From: a bacterium
Lineage (GTDB): Bacteria; Actinomycetota; Acidimicrobiia; Spongiisociales; Spongiisociaceae
Assembly: GCA_028821575.1 (NCBI GenBank)
Contig: JAPPFW010000092.1
Span: forward strand, 113,888 to 177,887
Length of the DNA: 64,000 bases
Direction: 5' to 3'
The position numbers were made by a program, and so were the translations under genes. Shown here piece after piece: positions 9,131-17,359 of this stretch. Under the pieces are notes generated by a model. The model made no database searches and was not told the origin of the DNA. It saw nothing but the letters and a program-made list of their open reading frames with translations. Every line of letters starts with the position of its first letter. Positions within the stretch are counted from its first letter, which is position 1.

Positions 9131-9389
9131 GGGTTCCTCCGGTGGCACCGACCTACAGTACTTGGTTGCCGCGCTCGGCACTCGATCATATGGCGAGGGC
9201 TGAGCCACTCGCCGGGTCATGTCTCGCCGGCCGCAAGAGCGACCATTCCGGCGAGGTCGCACATCGTCTGGGTGCTGCTGCGGGCTAGCTCCCGGCCGCC
9301 GGCTGACCAGAAACCGGTGATCGGCCCCGATCAGGTCCGAGTTCTGTGCTAGACGGGCCATGTCCGCAGGTCCGGCTACCTTCTGGTCG

Positions 9390-9746
9390 ATGGCTACGAA
9401 ACAGTCAATAGTTGTCCGGGCTGGGGAGATCTCGGCACATGAAGGGTTCGAGGCGGTAACCGCGGGCAGGCTGACTAGGGAGTGCGGAGTTTCAACGATC
9501 GTCAACACCTCGGCCGAGGTTTCCACACACTTCGCCACCGATGAGTTGCTCCAGCAGTCGATCGTCCGGTCGGGCGCCGACGTGTTCAGAAAGGCCGTGA
9601 CCCAACCGGCCAATGCAGTTCCGGAGGGCATCGAGCGGCTCAGAACCCTACTTTCGCACCGCGTCGGCTACTCGTAAAGCGACGCCTACCACGGCGGCTT
9701 CGTCGGAGGGGCTTCCGATCTGCCGGATCGCCGGACCGTCCGCTAG
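9390..9746 (+). pseudogene. Inactivated TetR-family regulator (paralogue of 16482-17036)
   Basis: The sequence from about 9374 is plainly homologous to the intact gene at 16482. Shared segments include STHFATDELLQQSIV and PANAVPEGIERLR. An in-frame TAA at 9675-9677 replaces the Ala-Glu codons of the intact copy (DYAESDAY). The frame then continues with matching residues (SDAY-GGFVGGA-DLP) to a TAG at 9744-9746. The ligand-binding domain is therefore lost. The helix-turn-helix segment also differs (TRECGVSTIVNT inserted). An isolated relic. Confidence 0.85.
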
Positions 9747-9805
9747 ATACCGCGATCGGAAAACGACCCGATCCAAACGCTAACTACCTACCACCTACCA
9801 CTCAT

Positions 9806-12286
9806 CTACCTGGGCGTGTGGGTGGTGCCGAGGGTGCGCCACTCGTTGGCGCCGTTGGCGTTGTGAGCCCGTAGCTGCACCACGTAGGCCGTGCCGCTGG
9901 CGAGGCCAGTGATCTCGACGGTTCCCGTGGCCAGGCCGGGCCGCGGGTAGACCCTGGTCTCCACATAGGCGCTGTCGGCGGTTCCGCTGACCTTGTGACG
10001 CACGGTGTAGCCGTGCACCAGCGAGCCGGTGTCCGAGTATGGCCGGTGCCAGGTGACAACCAGCTTCCCGCTGCGGGCGGCCACGGTGCCGCTCGGCTGC
10101 GCGCCCGGCGTGTTGGTGTTGGCCGGCGCCACCACGACGGTCCGCACCGGGGAGGTCTTTCCCAGTGTGCGGGTGTTCGGGTCGTCGTCCCCATGGTCGG
10201 CCCACACCCGGACCCGGACCTGGTAGGTCCCTTGATCCAGGCCGTTGAAGATGTGCTCCCGGTCGGACACTCCCTTCTCGGCGCCGGTCCAGTTGCCGTA
10301 GGCGCCGGCTGAGTCGCGCTGCCGGAGTTGCACCACGTAGCCGCCGATGTCGGGAGGTACCTCTTCAGGCTCGTGCCAGCCCACCACCAGCCTGCCGTTG
10401 CCGCCGGAGGCCATTGCCCAGGGCGGACGCGCGCTGTTGACGTAGGACTCCGCTTCATTGGTAGCCATCTCGCCGGAACCGGAGATTCCGACCGTGGCCC
10501 TGACCGAAGTGCCTTCGGGAACGGGAGTGCCCGCACCGTTGTGATGGTCGGGATGGGAGAGGCTGACAAGGTTGTGCCGCCCGCAAACGACCCGTCCTCC
10601 GCCTTGGCCCGGGATTGCGCAAGAGGCATCAACGCCGATGTCCTTGTTGTAGTTGGCAATCATGAAGACTCTGCCGGACTGCCGGTTGATGTTGGGGGTG
10701 TTGCCGGTGAACCAGACCTGTAGCGGGTCAACCGGCGGAGCGACGGCCGCGGACCAACTGACGCCCGCGGAGGTGACGGCGCCCACCCGCACCCACCGGG
10801 CGAGCCACTTCCCGCCGATGTCGTAGCTGGTCACGGCGTTGCCCAGCGTCGCCGACTTCCTCACCCGGCCGGTTACGGCTTCCTGCCACTCCACCACATA
10901 GCCGTCGGGGCTGCCTGTGGCGTCCCAACTGACCCGTGACACGCCGAGGCCGTAGTGGGATTCGATCTTCAAGTTGCGGGGGCTGTCCGCACCCGCTGTG
11001 AGGCGGTCGAGGTCTGCCTGGTCGCAGGTAAGGCCCATGCGGGAGGGCACGATGATGTTCAGGGTGCCGATGCCGCCGCTCAGCCGAGTCCCTTCCAGGG
11101 TGATGGAGCCTTGGAACCGCGGGACGCGGCCCACGTAGGGAAAGTCCCCCAGAGCCCAGACGCTGATGTAGTAGCCGCCGGAGAGGTTGAATCCGGAGTA
11201 GTCCACTCCCTCCATGCCGCACAGGTAGATCTTGTCGGTGGCCGACCTGGTGGACCCCAGGTTGAAGTGACCGATGGTGTCCCACCCGAAGTCCGAATAG
11301 AAGTAGAACTCGTCGATTGATCCGCCGTCATTGAAGTTAGGCGAGTGACCATATAGCCGGTCGTCGCCGGGCCCGCCGATCAGTTTGTCTGCGCCATAAG
11401 AGCCTTGCAGCTCGTCGTTACCAGGACCGCCGTACAGCGTGTCGACTACGCCGGAACCGACCAACGTATCGTTGCCCGCGCCGCCCCACAGCGTGCTGCC
11501 TTTGCCCAAAGAACTGAAGCCTGTGAGGGAGTCGTCATGATCCGAGCCGATGAGGTTGTGGATGGTATTGGTGACGTTGCCATCGTCGGCTATGTTGCCG
11601 AGGAAGTCGCCTTCGGCGTGGCCAAAGTAGCCTCTGTTGGTACTGAGATTGACGTTCACCCCCTCGGGGGAGCCGGAGTAGTCGGCCGTGTTGATGCCGC
11701 CGCCGCCGTCCAGCCTGTCCGCGCCCGCCCCGCCCCGGAGCACGTTGTCCCCGTCGTCTCCGGTGAGACGGTCGTCATGTTCGGAGCCGGTGATGTTCTC
11801 GACGCCGGACAGGATATCGCCCTCGGCGTGGCCGCCGCTCTGGGAAGTCATGCCGAGATTCACGTTCACCGCGGCGTAGGAGCCGGAATAGTCGGCGGTG
11901 TCCGCGCCACCGCCGCCGTGTAGGTTGTCACTGCCCGCCCCGCCCCGGAGCACATTGTCCTCGCCGTTTCCGGTGAGAGTGTCGTTGTGGTGTGAGCCTC
12001 TGATATTCTCGACGTTGGATAGCGTATCGCCCTCGGCCTCACCGCCTCTCTGTGCGGCAGTCGAGCCGAGGTTGACGGTTACCGCAACGCCGGACCCGGA
12101 GTAGACCGCCCAGTCCGAGCCCGTCCCGCCGTCCAGCCTGTCCGCGCCGGAGCCGCCGTTCAGCCGGTCGTCGCCCCGCGTTGCCGTAGAGCCGGTCGTC
12201 GCCGCCGTGACCGTGCAGCTTGTCGTTCCCGTCACCTCCGTGCAGCTTGTCGTTCCCGTCACCTCCGTACAGGATGTCATAGCCAC
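9806..12286 (-). CDS. C-terminal part of giant RTX/FN3 secreted protein (separated by frameshift)
   Basis: 826 codons are open in this frame; the real content begins at the frameshift near 12177. First come several Ca-binding RTX nonapeptide blocks (GGSGADRLDGGTGSD and similar), arranged as about three 70-aa modules, each with a VNVNL strand and a G-GDxLTGxxxDNVLRGGAG stretch. Then come an unassigned beta-rich segment and at least three fibronectin type III-like domains to the end (for example LVVTWHRPYSD). Joining this frame to 12039-15806 by removing one base gives exactly 2000 codons. RTX repeats fold outside the cell on Ca binding, so an exported or surface adhesin-like role is likely. 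No C-terminal type I secretion signal was seen. Confidence 0.8.
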   Translation of the reverse strand: MAMTSCTEVTGTTSCTEVTGTTSCTVTAATTGSTATRGDDRLNGGSGADRLDGGTGSDWAVYSGSGVAVTVNLGSTAAQRGGEAEGDTLSNVENIRGSHHNDTLTGNGEDNVLRGGAGSDNLHGGGGADTADYSGSYAAVNVNLGMTSQSGGHAEGDILSGVENITGSEHDDRLTGDDGDNVLRGGAGADRLDGGGGINTADYSGSPEGVNVNLSTNRGYFGHAEGDFLGNIADDGNVTNTIHNLIGSDHDDSLTGFSSLGKGSTLWGGAGNDTLVGSGVVDTLYGGPGNDELQGSYGADKLIGGPGDDRLYGHSPNFNDGGSIDEFYFYSDFGWDTIGHFNLGSTRSATDKIYLCGMEGVDYSGFNLSGGYYISVWALGDFPYVGRVPRFQGSITLEGTRLSGGIGTLNIIVPSRMGLTCDQADLDRLTAGADSPRNLKIESHYGLGVSRVSWDATGSPDGYVVEWQEAVTGRVRKSATLGNAVTSYDIGGKWLARWVRVGAVTSAGVSWSAAVAPPVDPLQVWFTGNTPNINRQSGRVFMIANYNKDIGVDASCAIPGQGGGRVVCGRHNLVSLSHPDHHNGAGTPVPEGTSVRATVGISGSGEMATNEAESYVNSARPPWAMASGGNGRLVVGWHEPEEVPPDIGGYVVQLRQRDSAGAYGNWTGAEKGVSDREHIFNGLDQGTYQVRVRVWADHGDDDPNTRTLGKTSPVRTVVVAPANTNTPGAQPSGTVAARSGKLVVTWHRPYSDTGSLVHGYTVRHKVSGTADSAYVETRVYPRPGLATGTVEITGLASGTAYVVQLRAHNANGANEWRTLGTTHTPR

Positions 12287-15200
12287 CGTTGCCGTACAGC
12301 TTGTCGTCGCCTCCCCATCCCAGCAGGCAGTCGCCGCCGTCGTCGCCCCTCAGAACGCTGTCGCCATTCGTGCCGTGGTATGCCAGGTAGACGTAGGCCT
12401 TGTCCGCGGAGGTCCCGGGGACGTTGCCCCGGCTGGGCCGTATACGGAAGTGGTAGAAGTAGTTCTCGCAGGGCAGGCCGCTGACGACGGTCCTCAGCTT
12501 CCCGTCCCGCGTCGGCTCGGGAGCGGAGCCTTCCACCCGGAACCATCCCCCTCTGCCCGGCCAGCCGCTCCAGTGCGCCGGAACGCCCATGTACCAGTAT
12601 TCGTAGGTGAGGGTCGGATCATCGGGGTCGTCCCAGACCAGGGTGGCCTGCCGGGGGCCGGTGCGGTAACCCTTGAAGGCGTCGAAGCCGGTGATAGTGG
12701 GAATGCTGCGTTGGAAGGGCGTGACGAAGATCAGCTTCTGGAAGCAGCGGGTCCCGCTGCCGGCCACGCCCCGCAGCAGAATGCCGTAGCTGCTGCCGTT
12801 CTCGAGACCCTTCAGAGTGAAGGAGGTCGTGCCGTCACGGGCTCTGTGCTGGAGGTATCCGTGCCTTCCGCTCCGTTCCGCGTAGCCGTGGTAACCGACC
12901 CGTAGGGATTGGTTCTCACGGTATTCCCACGTCGTCTCGCCGTGGTCTCCGTAGAAGTGCCTGTCCGCCACCTTCCAGCCTTGCTCCCCGTCGCTGTCCT
13001 CGGCTTGCGAGGTCGTCAACCTGATCTGGACATTCCAGTCCCCGCCGTCGGCAACGGTGACCACCAGGAAGTAGACGGTCCTGCGCTCCAGGCGGATGCC
13101 GGCGCCAGGGGCGGTGAAGGTGTTGATCCCGTTGCGCAGGAAGGAGGGGGCGGTAAGCCGGCCCATGCGCGCGTGGGGCCCAGCGCCGACCGCCGAGTAG
13201 ACGTCCACGGTAAAGTCCGGCGCCCTCCCCTGGCGGCTGCCGATGGACATGTGGATGTCCACGGCGGTCAGCGTATAGCCCGCGTTGTTGGGGCCGGTGT
13301 CGAAGGACTGGGCGTAATCCTGGTCGAGCACACGGGCCAGGTTGTTTGTCTGTCCGGTGTTGCCGACCAGCTTCCGGGGCCTGGGAGCGGCCACGTCCGG
13401 GTCGATGTCCGTCCAGCCGTCGCGCCCGAGGACGAATCCGTTGCCCTCCTGGAGCTGGTACTGGTACCCGTCGATGGCCGTTGCGGGGGTGTTCCAGTTG
13501 ATGCGGACGCCGCCATGGAGGGCCTGGCCCCAGACGCCGGTGATCTTGCCGGGCTGCGTGGCGCACTCGAACTGGTGGAACAGGGTCACGTTGCCCGGGT
13601 TGGTCACCCACGCGGTCACGTGGCCGTGTGGCAGCGCGATGGGCTCGTCGCTCTGGGGGACGTACACTTCCAGGATCACCTCGAATGTACCCATCTCGGG
13701 CACAGTGAACTCGGCGCTGGTCTGGTCGCCGGGGAGGTCAAGCCGGTTCTCTCCCTGAGAATCGGCCCCCGGGCCGGACGTGCCGCGGCTTCCCTGGGCG
13801 GATGCGCCTCGGTTCTGCGCCTGCGCTTGGGGGTTCGCCTCGGCCACCCGCCGCCAGCTCAGCCCGTAGGCGGAGGCTCCGGGCACCCGGCTCCAGGAGG
13901 CATTGAAGGTCCGGGGACGCAGGTTGCCCGCGCCGTCCCGGGCCTGGGACAGGTCGAACCTGATGGAACCGACCTCCGCCGTCGCCGCGACCTCCGGACC
14001 GCAGCCCGCGCGGTTGCAGCCCTGCAGCCGCACCGCCCACCGGCCGTGGCCGGACACGGGGACGGTCACCTCGGTGTCCGTGACCGTGGTCTCGTCGTCC
14101 GGCCGGAAGTCGCCGTCGGCCTGCCGCCAGGCGAGCTTGTAGGAGGTCGCGCCCTCCGCCGCGTCCCACGTCGCCGACAACCCCAACTCCCCGGGCTCGG
14201 CGCTCACCTCGAAGTTGGCCGGCGGACCCGGCAGTTCGATCAGCTCGACGGCCTGTCCGGTGAAGCCGGGTGCATGGTCGCCGCCGTCGGCCGCCCGCTT
14301 TAGGGGAGCGTCGTCGGCATGGGAGTAGTCCAGGGTCACGGTCTGGGCGGACTCCAGGGTCGAATCCAACTCCAGGGTGATGACGGCGCCGCTGACGGCC
14401 ACGCTGCTGACCGCCACGGTTCCGCTGGAGCCGTCTGTGTTGACCACGTTCACCGCGAACTGGCCGGGCGCGGGCACGGGCGCGGGCTGCACCGCCTGGT
14501 CGAAGGTCAGCTCGATGTCATCCCCGCCCGACCTCGCGCCCAGGAGCGCGGGATGGCTCTCCCAGTCGGTACGGAAGTCGCCGGTCACCGACGCGGACAG
14601 GCCGTCGGGATCGGTGGCCGTCAGCGTCACCGTCGTAACGAACGGATCGGGCAGGGCCGGGCTGACCGCCTTCCAATCGCCCTCGGCATCCGCCTGGAAG
14701 CCCACCAGGCGCATTGCCTCGATGGGACGGCCGCTCTGCGCTATCTGCTCTTCGGTAGGGACGAAGACCATCTCCAGCAGCTCGCCGCGGTCGGCGGGAA
14801 CGGACACGGCGTAGGTCATCTGGTCGCCGTCCGGGTCCGAGAAGATGCCGTCGAAGGACTTGCTGACCAGAAAGCCGCGGGGCGCGTTGAGCGTCCCCAC
14901 GAAGGAGGCGTAGTTGGCGGCCTGGGTGTCCACCACCGGCGCGCGGTTGGGTGGAAGCCAGGTGACGGTGAGGGGGGCCGAGGTGGCGGAAGGCCCGGAG
15001 TCATAGGACACGGTGACCCGGAAGGTCCACGATTCCGGCTTGCCCGCCAGGAATGAGAGCGTGGAGTCGACCCTCCAGGAAGTCCACTCGCCGCCCAAGT
15101 CGATCTCCCAGTTGTACGACGGGCTCTCACCCGACGGAGGATCGGTGATGGCCGCTCGCAGGGTAACGGTCTCGTTGACCTGGGGATTGGCCGGGGTGGC

Positions 15201-15806
15201 TGTGACGGACACTTGCAACTCGCCAGGTTCAGGTGTCGGATCCACCTTGGCCGATGCCTCCATCTCGGCCAATTCGGCAGCCACCGGGACCCACCGTTCC
15301 CAGCCTCGATCCGCATAACCCTGAGCCTCGACGGCGGTCACATCCTCAAGGACACCGAAGGTCTTCAACACCCTCATCCACCGCAACACGTGGGCGTGAC
15401 CCTCGTGCATCTCCCGCGCATAACTCCGAACATCGGCAACCAACTGCTGGTCGGGCTGGTAGTCACCCGGTGCGCTCTCCAGCTTCCCCAAGTCCTCTGC
15501 GACCGGAATCCACCGTTCCCAGCCTCGATCCGCATAACCCTGAGCCTCGACGGCGGTCACATCCTCAAGGACACCGAAGGTCTTCAACACCCTCATCCAC
15601 CGCAACACGTGGGCGTGACCCTCGTGCATCTCCCGCGCATAACTCCGAATATCGGCAACCAACTGCTGGTCGGGTTCGTAGTCGTCCTGAGGGCCGGCGG
15701 GACTCCCTGCGAACCAGGACACGACCAGGACGGCAAGGGGAACGAGGAGAAGCGCCGCGGGGCGGCGTAACGACAGGGCGGGGCGCGTCTGGGCCGGGGG
15801 CCTCAC
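12039..15806 (-). CDS. N-terminal part of giant secreted SwmB/FN3/RTX protein
   Basis: Starts at GTG 15806. Residues about 15-38 are a Sec signal peptide (LLLVPLAVLVVSWFAG). Two near-identical 73-aa repeats follow (DQQLVADIRSYAREMHEGH ... GYADRGWERW). Next are a PKD/Ig-like domain, a cadherin-like segment, a SwmB domain (IELTFDQAVQPAPVPAPGQF), several FN3 domains, a jelly-roll-like region and the first RTX repeats (GGDGNDKLHGGDGNDKLHG). In-frame coding ends at GDDRLYGNA; beyond that this frame reads Arg-rich nonsense to its stop at 12039. The break is a GGGG run at 12174-12177 (CCCC on the plus strand); three Gs would restore the RTX repeat. The upstream 390 nt are unusually AT-rich and probably carry the promoter. 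Confidence 0.85.
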   Translation of the reverse strand: MRPPAQTRPALSLRRPAALLLVPLAVLVVSWFAGSPAGPQDDYEPDQQLVADIRSYAREMHEGHAHVLRWMRVLKTFGVLEDVTAVEAQGYADRGWERWIPVAEDLGKLESAPGDYQPDQQLVADVRSYAREMHEGHAHVLRWMRVLKTFGVLEDVTAVEAQGYADRGWERWVPVAAELAEMEASAKVDPTPEPGELQVSVTATPANPQVNETVTLRAAITDPPSGESPSYNWEIDLGGEWTSWRVDSTLSFLAGKPESWTFRVTVSYDSGPSATSAPLTVTWLPPNRAPVVDTQAANYASFVGTLNAPRGFLVSKSFDGIFSDPDGDQMTYAVSVPADRGELLEMVFVPTEEQIAQSGRPIEAMRLVGFQADAEGDWKAVSPALPDPFVTTVTLTATDPDGLSASVTGDFRTDWESHPALLGARSGGDDIELTFDQAVQPAPVPAPGQFAVNVVNTDGSSGTVAVSSVAVSGAVITLELDSTLESAQTVTLDYSHADDAPLKRAADGGDHAPGFTGQAVELIELPGPPANFEVSAEPGELGLSATWDAAEGATSYKLAWRQADGDFRPDDETTVTDTEVTVPVSGHGRWAVRLQGCNRAGCGPEVAATAEVGSIRFDLSQARDGAGNLRPRTFNASWSRVPGASAYGLSWRRVAEANPQAQAQNRGASAQGSRGTSGPGADSQGENRLDLPGDQTSAEFTVPEMGTFEVILEVYVPQSDEPIALPHGHVTAWVTNPGNVTLFHQFECATQPGKITGVWGQALHGGVRINWNTPATAIDGYQYQLQEGNGFVLGRDGWTDIDPDVAAPRPRKLVGNTGQTNNLARVLDQDYAQSFDTGPNNAGYTLTAVDIHMSIGSRQGRAPDFTVDVYSAVGAGPHARMGRLTAPSFLRNGINTFTAPGAGIRLERRTVYFLVVTVADGGDWNVQIRLTTSQAEDSDGEQGWKVADRHFYGDHGETTWEYRENQSLRVGYHGYAERSGRHGYLQHRARDGTTSFTLKGLENGSSYGILLRGVAGSGTRCFQKLIFVTPFQRSIPTITGFDAFKGYRTGPRQATLVWDDPDDPTLTYEYWYMGVPAHWSGWPGRGGWFRVEGSAPEPTRDGKLRTVVSGLPCENYFYHFRIRPSRGNVPGTSADKAYVYLAYHGTNGDSVLRGDDGGDCLLGWGGDDKLYGNGGYDILYGGDGNDKLHGGDGNDKLHGHGGDDRLYGNAGRRPAERRLRRGQAGRRDGLGLGGLLRVRRCGNRQPRLDCRTERR
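15284..15690. repeat. Two tandem 219-bp intragenic repeats
   Basis: The segment starting ccaccgttcccagcc occurs at 15291 and again at 15510, a period of 219 bp (73 codons). The two copies are almost identical over about 165 bp and differ at only a few bases at the edges. They encode the duplicated domain just after the signal peptide of the RTX protein, pointing to a recent duplication. Confidence 0.9.
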
Positions 15807-16195
15807 GCCGTCAACTCGTGCGTCGGGCTGCCGGCGTTAACGCGAGCGTCAAATGGGGGGACAAAGTGTGTGCGATCATCGGCGCAAGGGGCGTGTGGGA
15901 CACCGGGGCGGAGTCCTCCGCAGGAACAGCGGGGCCGCAATCGGTCGGCGTTACTCGTTCGTGCGGTCATATCCACTTGTATGTAACCCCTGCGGTCGCC
16001 TCTAGCCCATATATGTCGTACTGTGCACGGATAAATTTGATTTCCAGGTGTATGGGCCAGGTTAACTCATATGATATGCATATATGTCCCGTCAGAGCTA
16101 GAGGTAATGGAGAATTGTATACGCTACGGGCCGAATGCCGGTCAGCGCCACATATTCGGTGTCACCCCCCCTCGCTACTACGGCACTCTGGCCAG
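15807..16195. other. AT-rich upstream region of the RTX gene
   Basis: About 390 nt without a supportable gene. The stretch 15960-16130 is clearly richer in A/T than the surroundings (for example catatgatatgcatatatg). It is a plausible promoter or regulatory region for the minus-strand RTX gene and possibly a junction of transferred DNA. No defined -10/-35 pair was assigned. Confidence 0.4.
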
Positions 16196-16440
16196 AGGAG
16201 AAGCCGCAGAGAGTAGGGCTCCGGGCAAACACGGGCGCGAGGGCTTGCCGTTCACGGTCAACTCGATGAGCATGGGTCTATCCGTCGCCAGCGCGGACCA
16301 GGCCCGGCAGAAGGGTCCGGCGGACCATGACGCGGAAGCGCCTGGCTCGGTAGCCGGCCGGCCCGCGCAGGTGGTCGATCGGCCGGGCGGTGGCAACCAC
16401 CCGCCGGCAGACGCCTCCAACACGCGCGCCGCCGGCGCTG
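16196..16440 (-). pseudogene. Relic of a second molybdenum hydroxylase operon (FAD-subunit 3' end and [2Fe-2S]-subunit 5' end)
   Basis: On the minus strand, about 16430-16285 translates to ATARPIDHLRGPAGYR...RVMVRRTLL with a stop. This matches the last 50 residues of the FAD subunit at 3508-4428 (SAARPIDDVRGPAGYR...RVMARRTL). Overlapping it in the same arrangement, ATG 16273 begins MLIELTVNGKPS, matching the [2Fe-2S] subunit VLIELTVNGRRR, but the frame ends after about 31 codons. Both genes are truncated, so this is a decayed junction fragment of a paralogous operon. It sits directly upstream of the intact TetR gene. Confidence 0.85.
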
Positions 16441-16481
16441 CGATGCGTACCTTTCGTGAAGAACCGGCTACTTTCTGGTCG

Positions 16482-17036
16482 ATGGTTACGAAGCAATCAG
16501 TAGTCGCTCAGGCTGCCGAGATCTCGGCCCTTGAAGGGTTCGAGGCGGTTACCGCAGACAGGCTGGCTGGAGAGATGGAGGTAACCCTCGGCGAGGTTTC
16601 CACACACTTCGCCACCGATGAGTTGCTCCAGCAGTCGATCGTCTGGGCGGGCGCCGACGTGTTCAGAAGGGCCGTGACCGAACCGGCCAATGCAGTTCCG
16701 GAGGGCATCGAGCGGCTCAGAGCCCTCCTCTCGCACTGGGTCGACTACGCGGAGAGCGACGCCTACCGCGGCGGCTTCGTCGGAGGCGCCGCCGACTTGC
16801 CGGGCCATATCAGGGATCTGATCGCCGAGATCGCCCGGTCATGGATCGAGACCCTGGCCGGACACGTGGGGCTGGCTGTGGAACAGGGGCATCTGCCGCC
16901 CGCAACCGATCCGCACCAGGTCGCGTTCGAGGTTCACGGACTTGTCCAAGAGGCCAACTGGACCTTCGGCGTGCTGGGCGACCGGAACGCCTACAACCGT
17001 GCTCGGACGGGCATCGAACACCGTATCGGCCGTTAG
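16482..17036 (+). CDS. TetR-family transcriptional regulator
   Basis: 184 aa from ATG 16482 (an in-frame ATG at 16443 is also possible; the further upstream frame runs through the hydroxylase relic). The N-terminal HTH is VVAQAAEISALEGFEAVTAD plus a recognition-helix region with GEVSTHFATDELL. The C-terminal about 120 aa form an all-helical effector domain (LPGHIRDLIAEIARSWIETL). The length is typical of TetR. Its neighbours are a dead molybdenum hydroxylase fragment and heptamer arrays, so its original target operon may be gone. A truncated paralogue lies at 9390-9746. Confidence 0.85.
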   Translation: MVTKQSVVAQAAEISALEGFEAVTADRLAGEMEVTLGEVSTHFATDELLQQSIVWAGADVFRRAVTEPANAVPEGIERLRALLSHWVDYAESDAYRGGFVGGAADLPGHIRDLIAEIARSWIETLAGHVGLAVEQGHLPPATDPHQVAFEVHGLVQEANWTFGVLGDRNAYNRARTGIEHRIGR

Positions 17037-17041
17037 ATCTC

Positions 17042-17104
17042 GGGTGCCGGTTGCCGGGTGCCGGTTGCCGGTTGCCGGTTGCCGGTTGCCGGTTGCCGGT
17101 TGCC
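17042..17104. repeat. Heptanucleotide array, 9 units of GGTTGCC/GGGTGCC
   Basis: Nine contiguous 7-bp units, seven GGTTGCC and two GGGTGCC, starting five bases after the TetR stop codon. Read on the other strand and rotated, the unit is CGGCAAC, close to the GGACAAC and GGGCAAC units of other arrays here. Confidence 0.95.
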
Positions 17105-17179
17105 GTAAACGGCTACACACCTCGCTCATCGTGAGCAAGACCTACCTCGGTGGCCGAAATACCCTCAAGGGGTCAAGTC

Positions 17180-17214
17180 GGACAACGGACAACGGACAAC
17201 GGACAACGGACAAC
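17180..17214. repeat. Heptanucleotide array, GGACAAC x5
   Basis: Five perfect tandem GGACAAC units between the TetR gene and the inverted-repeat element. The same unit occurs twice at 8371-8384. Confidence 0.95.
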
Positions 17215-17223
17215 TAAGTGCGT

Positions 17224-17354
17224 GCGCGGATAGCTCCTGACCTGGGTGAAGGCACGACCGCCGACGATTGAATTACTCGTCCTGACCAGGGACTTTGAAG
17301 TCGGATCCGGTGTCGACACGCTGACGGCGACCACAGGAACGCACCTATCCGCGC
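17224..17354. other. 131-bp element bounded by 10-bp inverted repeats
   Basis: GCGCGGATAG at 17224-17233 and its exact complement CTATCCGCGC at 17345-17354 bracket 111 bp, just downstream of the DUF885 stop codon (17360). A 5-bp direct repeat CTAAG lies outside each arm (17214-17218 and 17360-17364). It could be a small non-coding MITE-like element or a structured 3' region of the DUF885 transcript. Confidence 0.5.
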
Positions 17355-17359
17355 TTCCT

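Noticed and set aside
12909..14303. 464-codon plus-strand frame inside the RTX gene
   Set aside because: Antisense shadow of the high-GC RTX/FN3 gene; no start signal and no recognisable domain.
17042..17214. CRISPR array
   Set aside because: The repeats are contiguous 7-mers without spacers of 25-40 nt and no cas gene is present.
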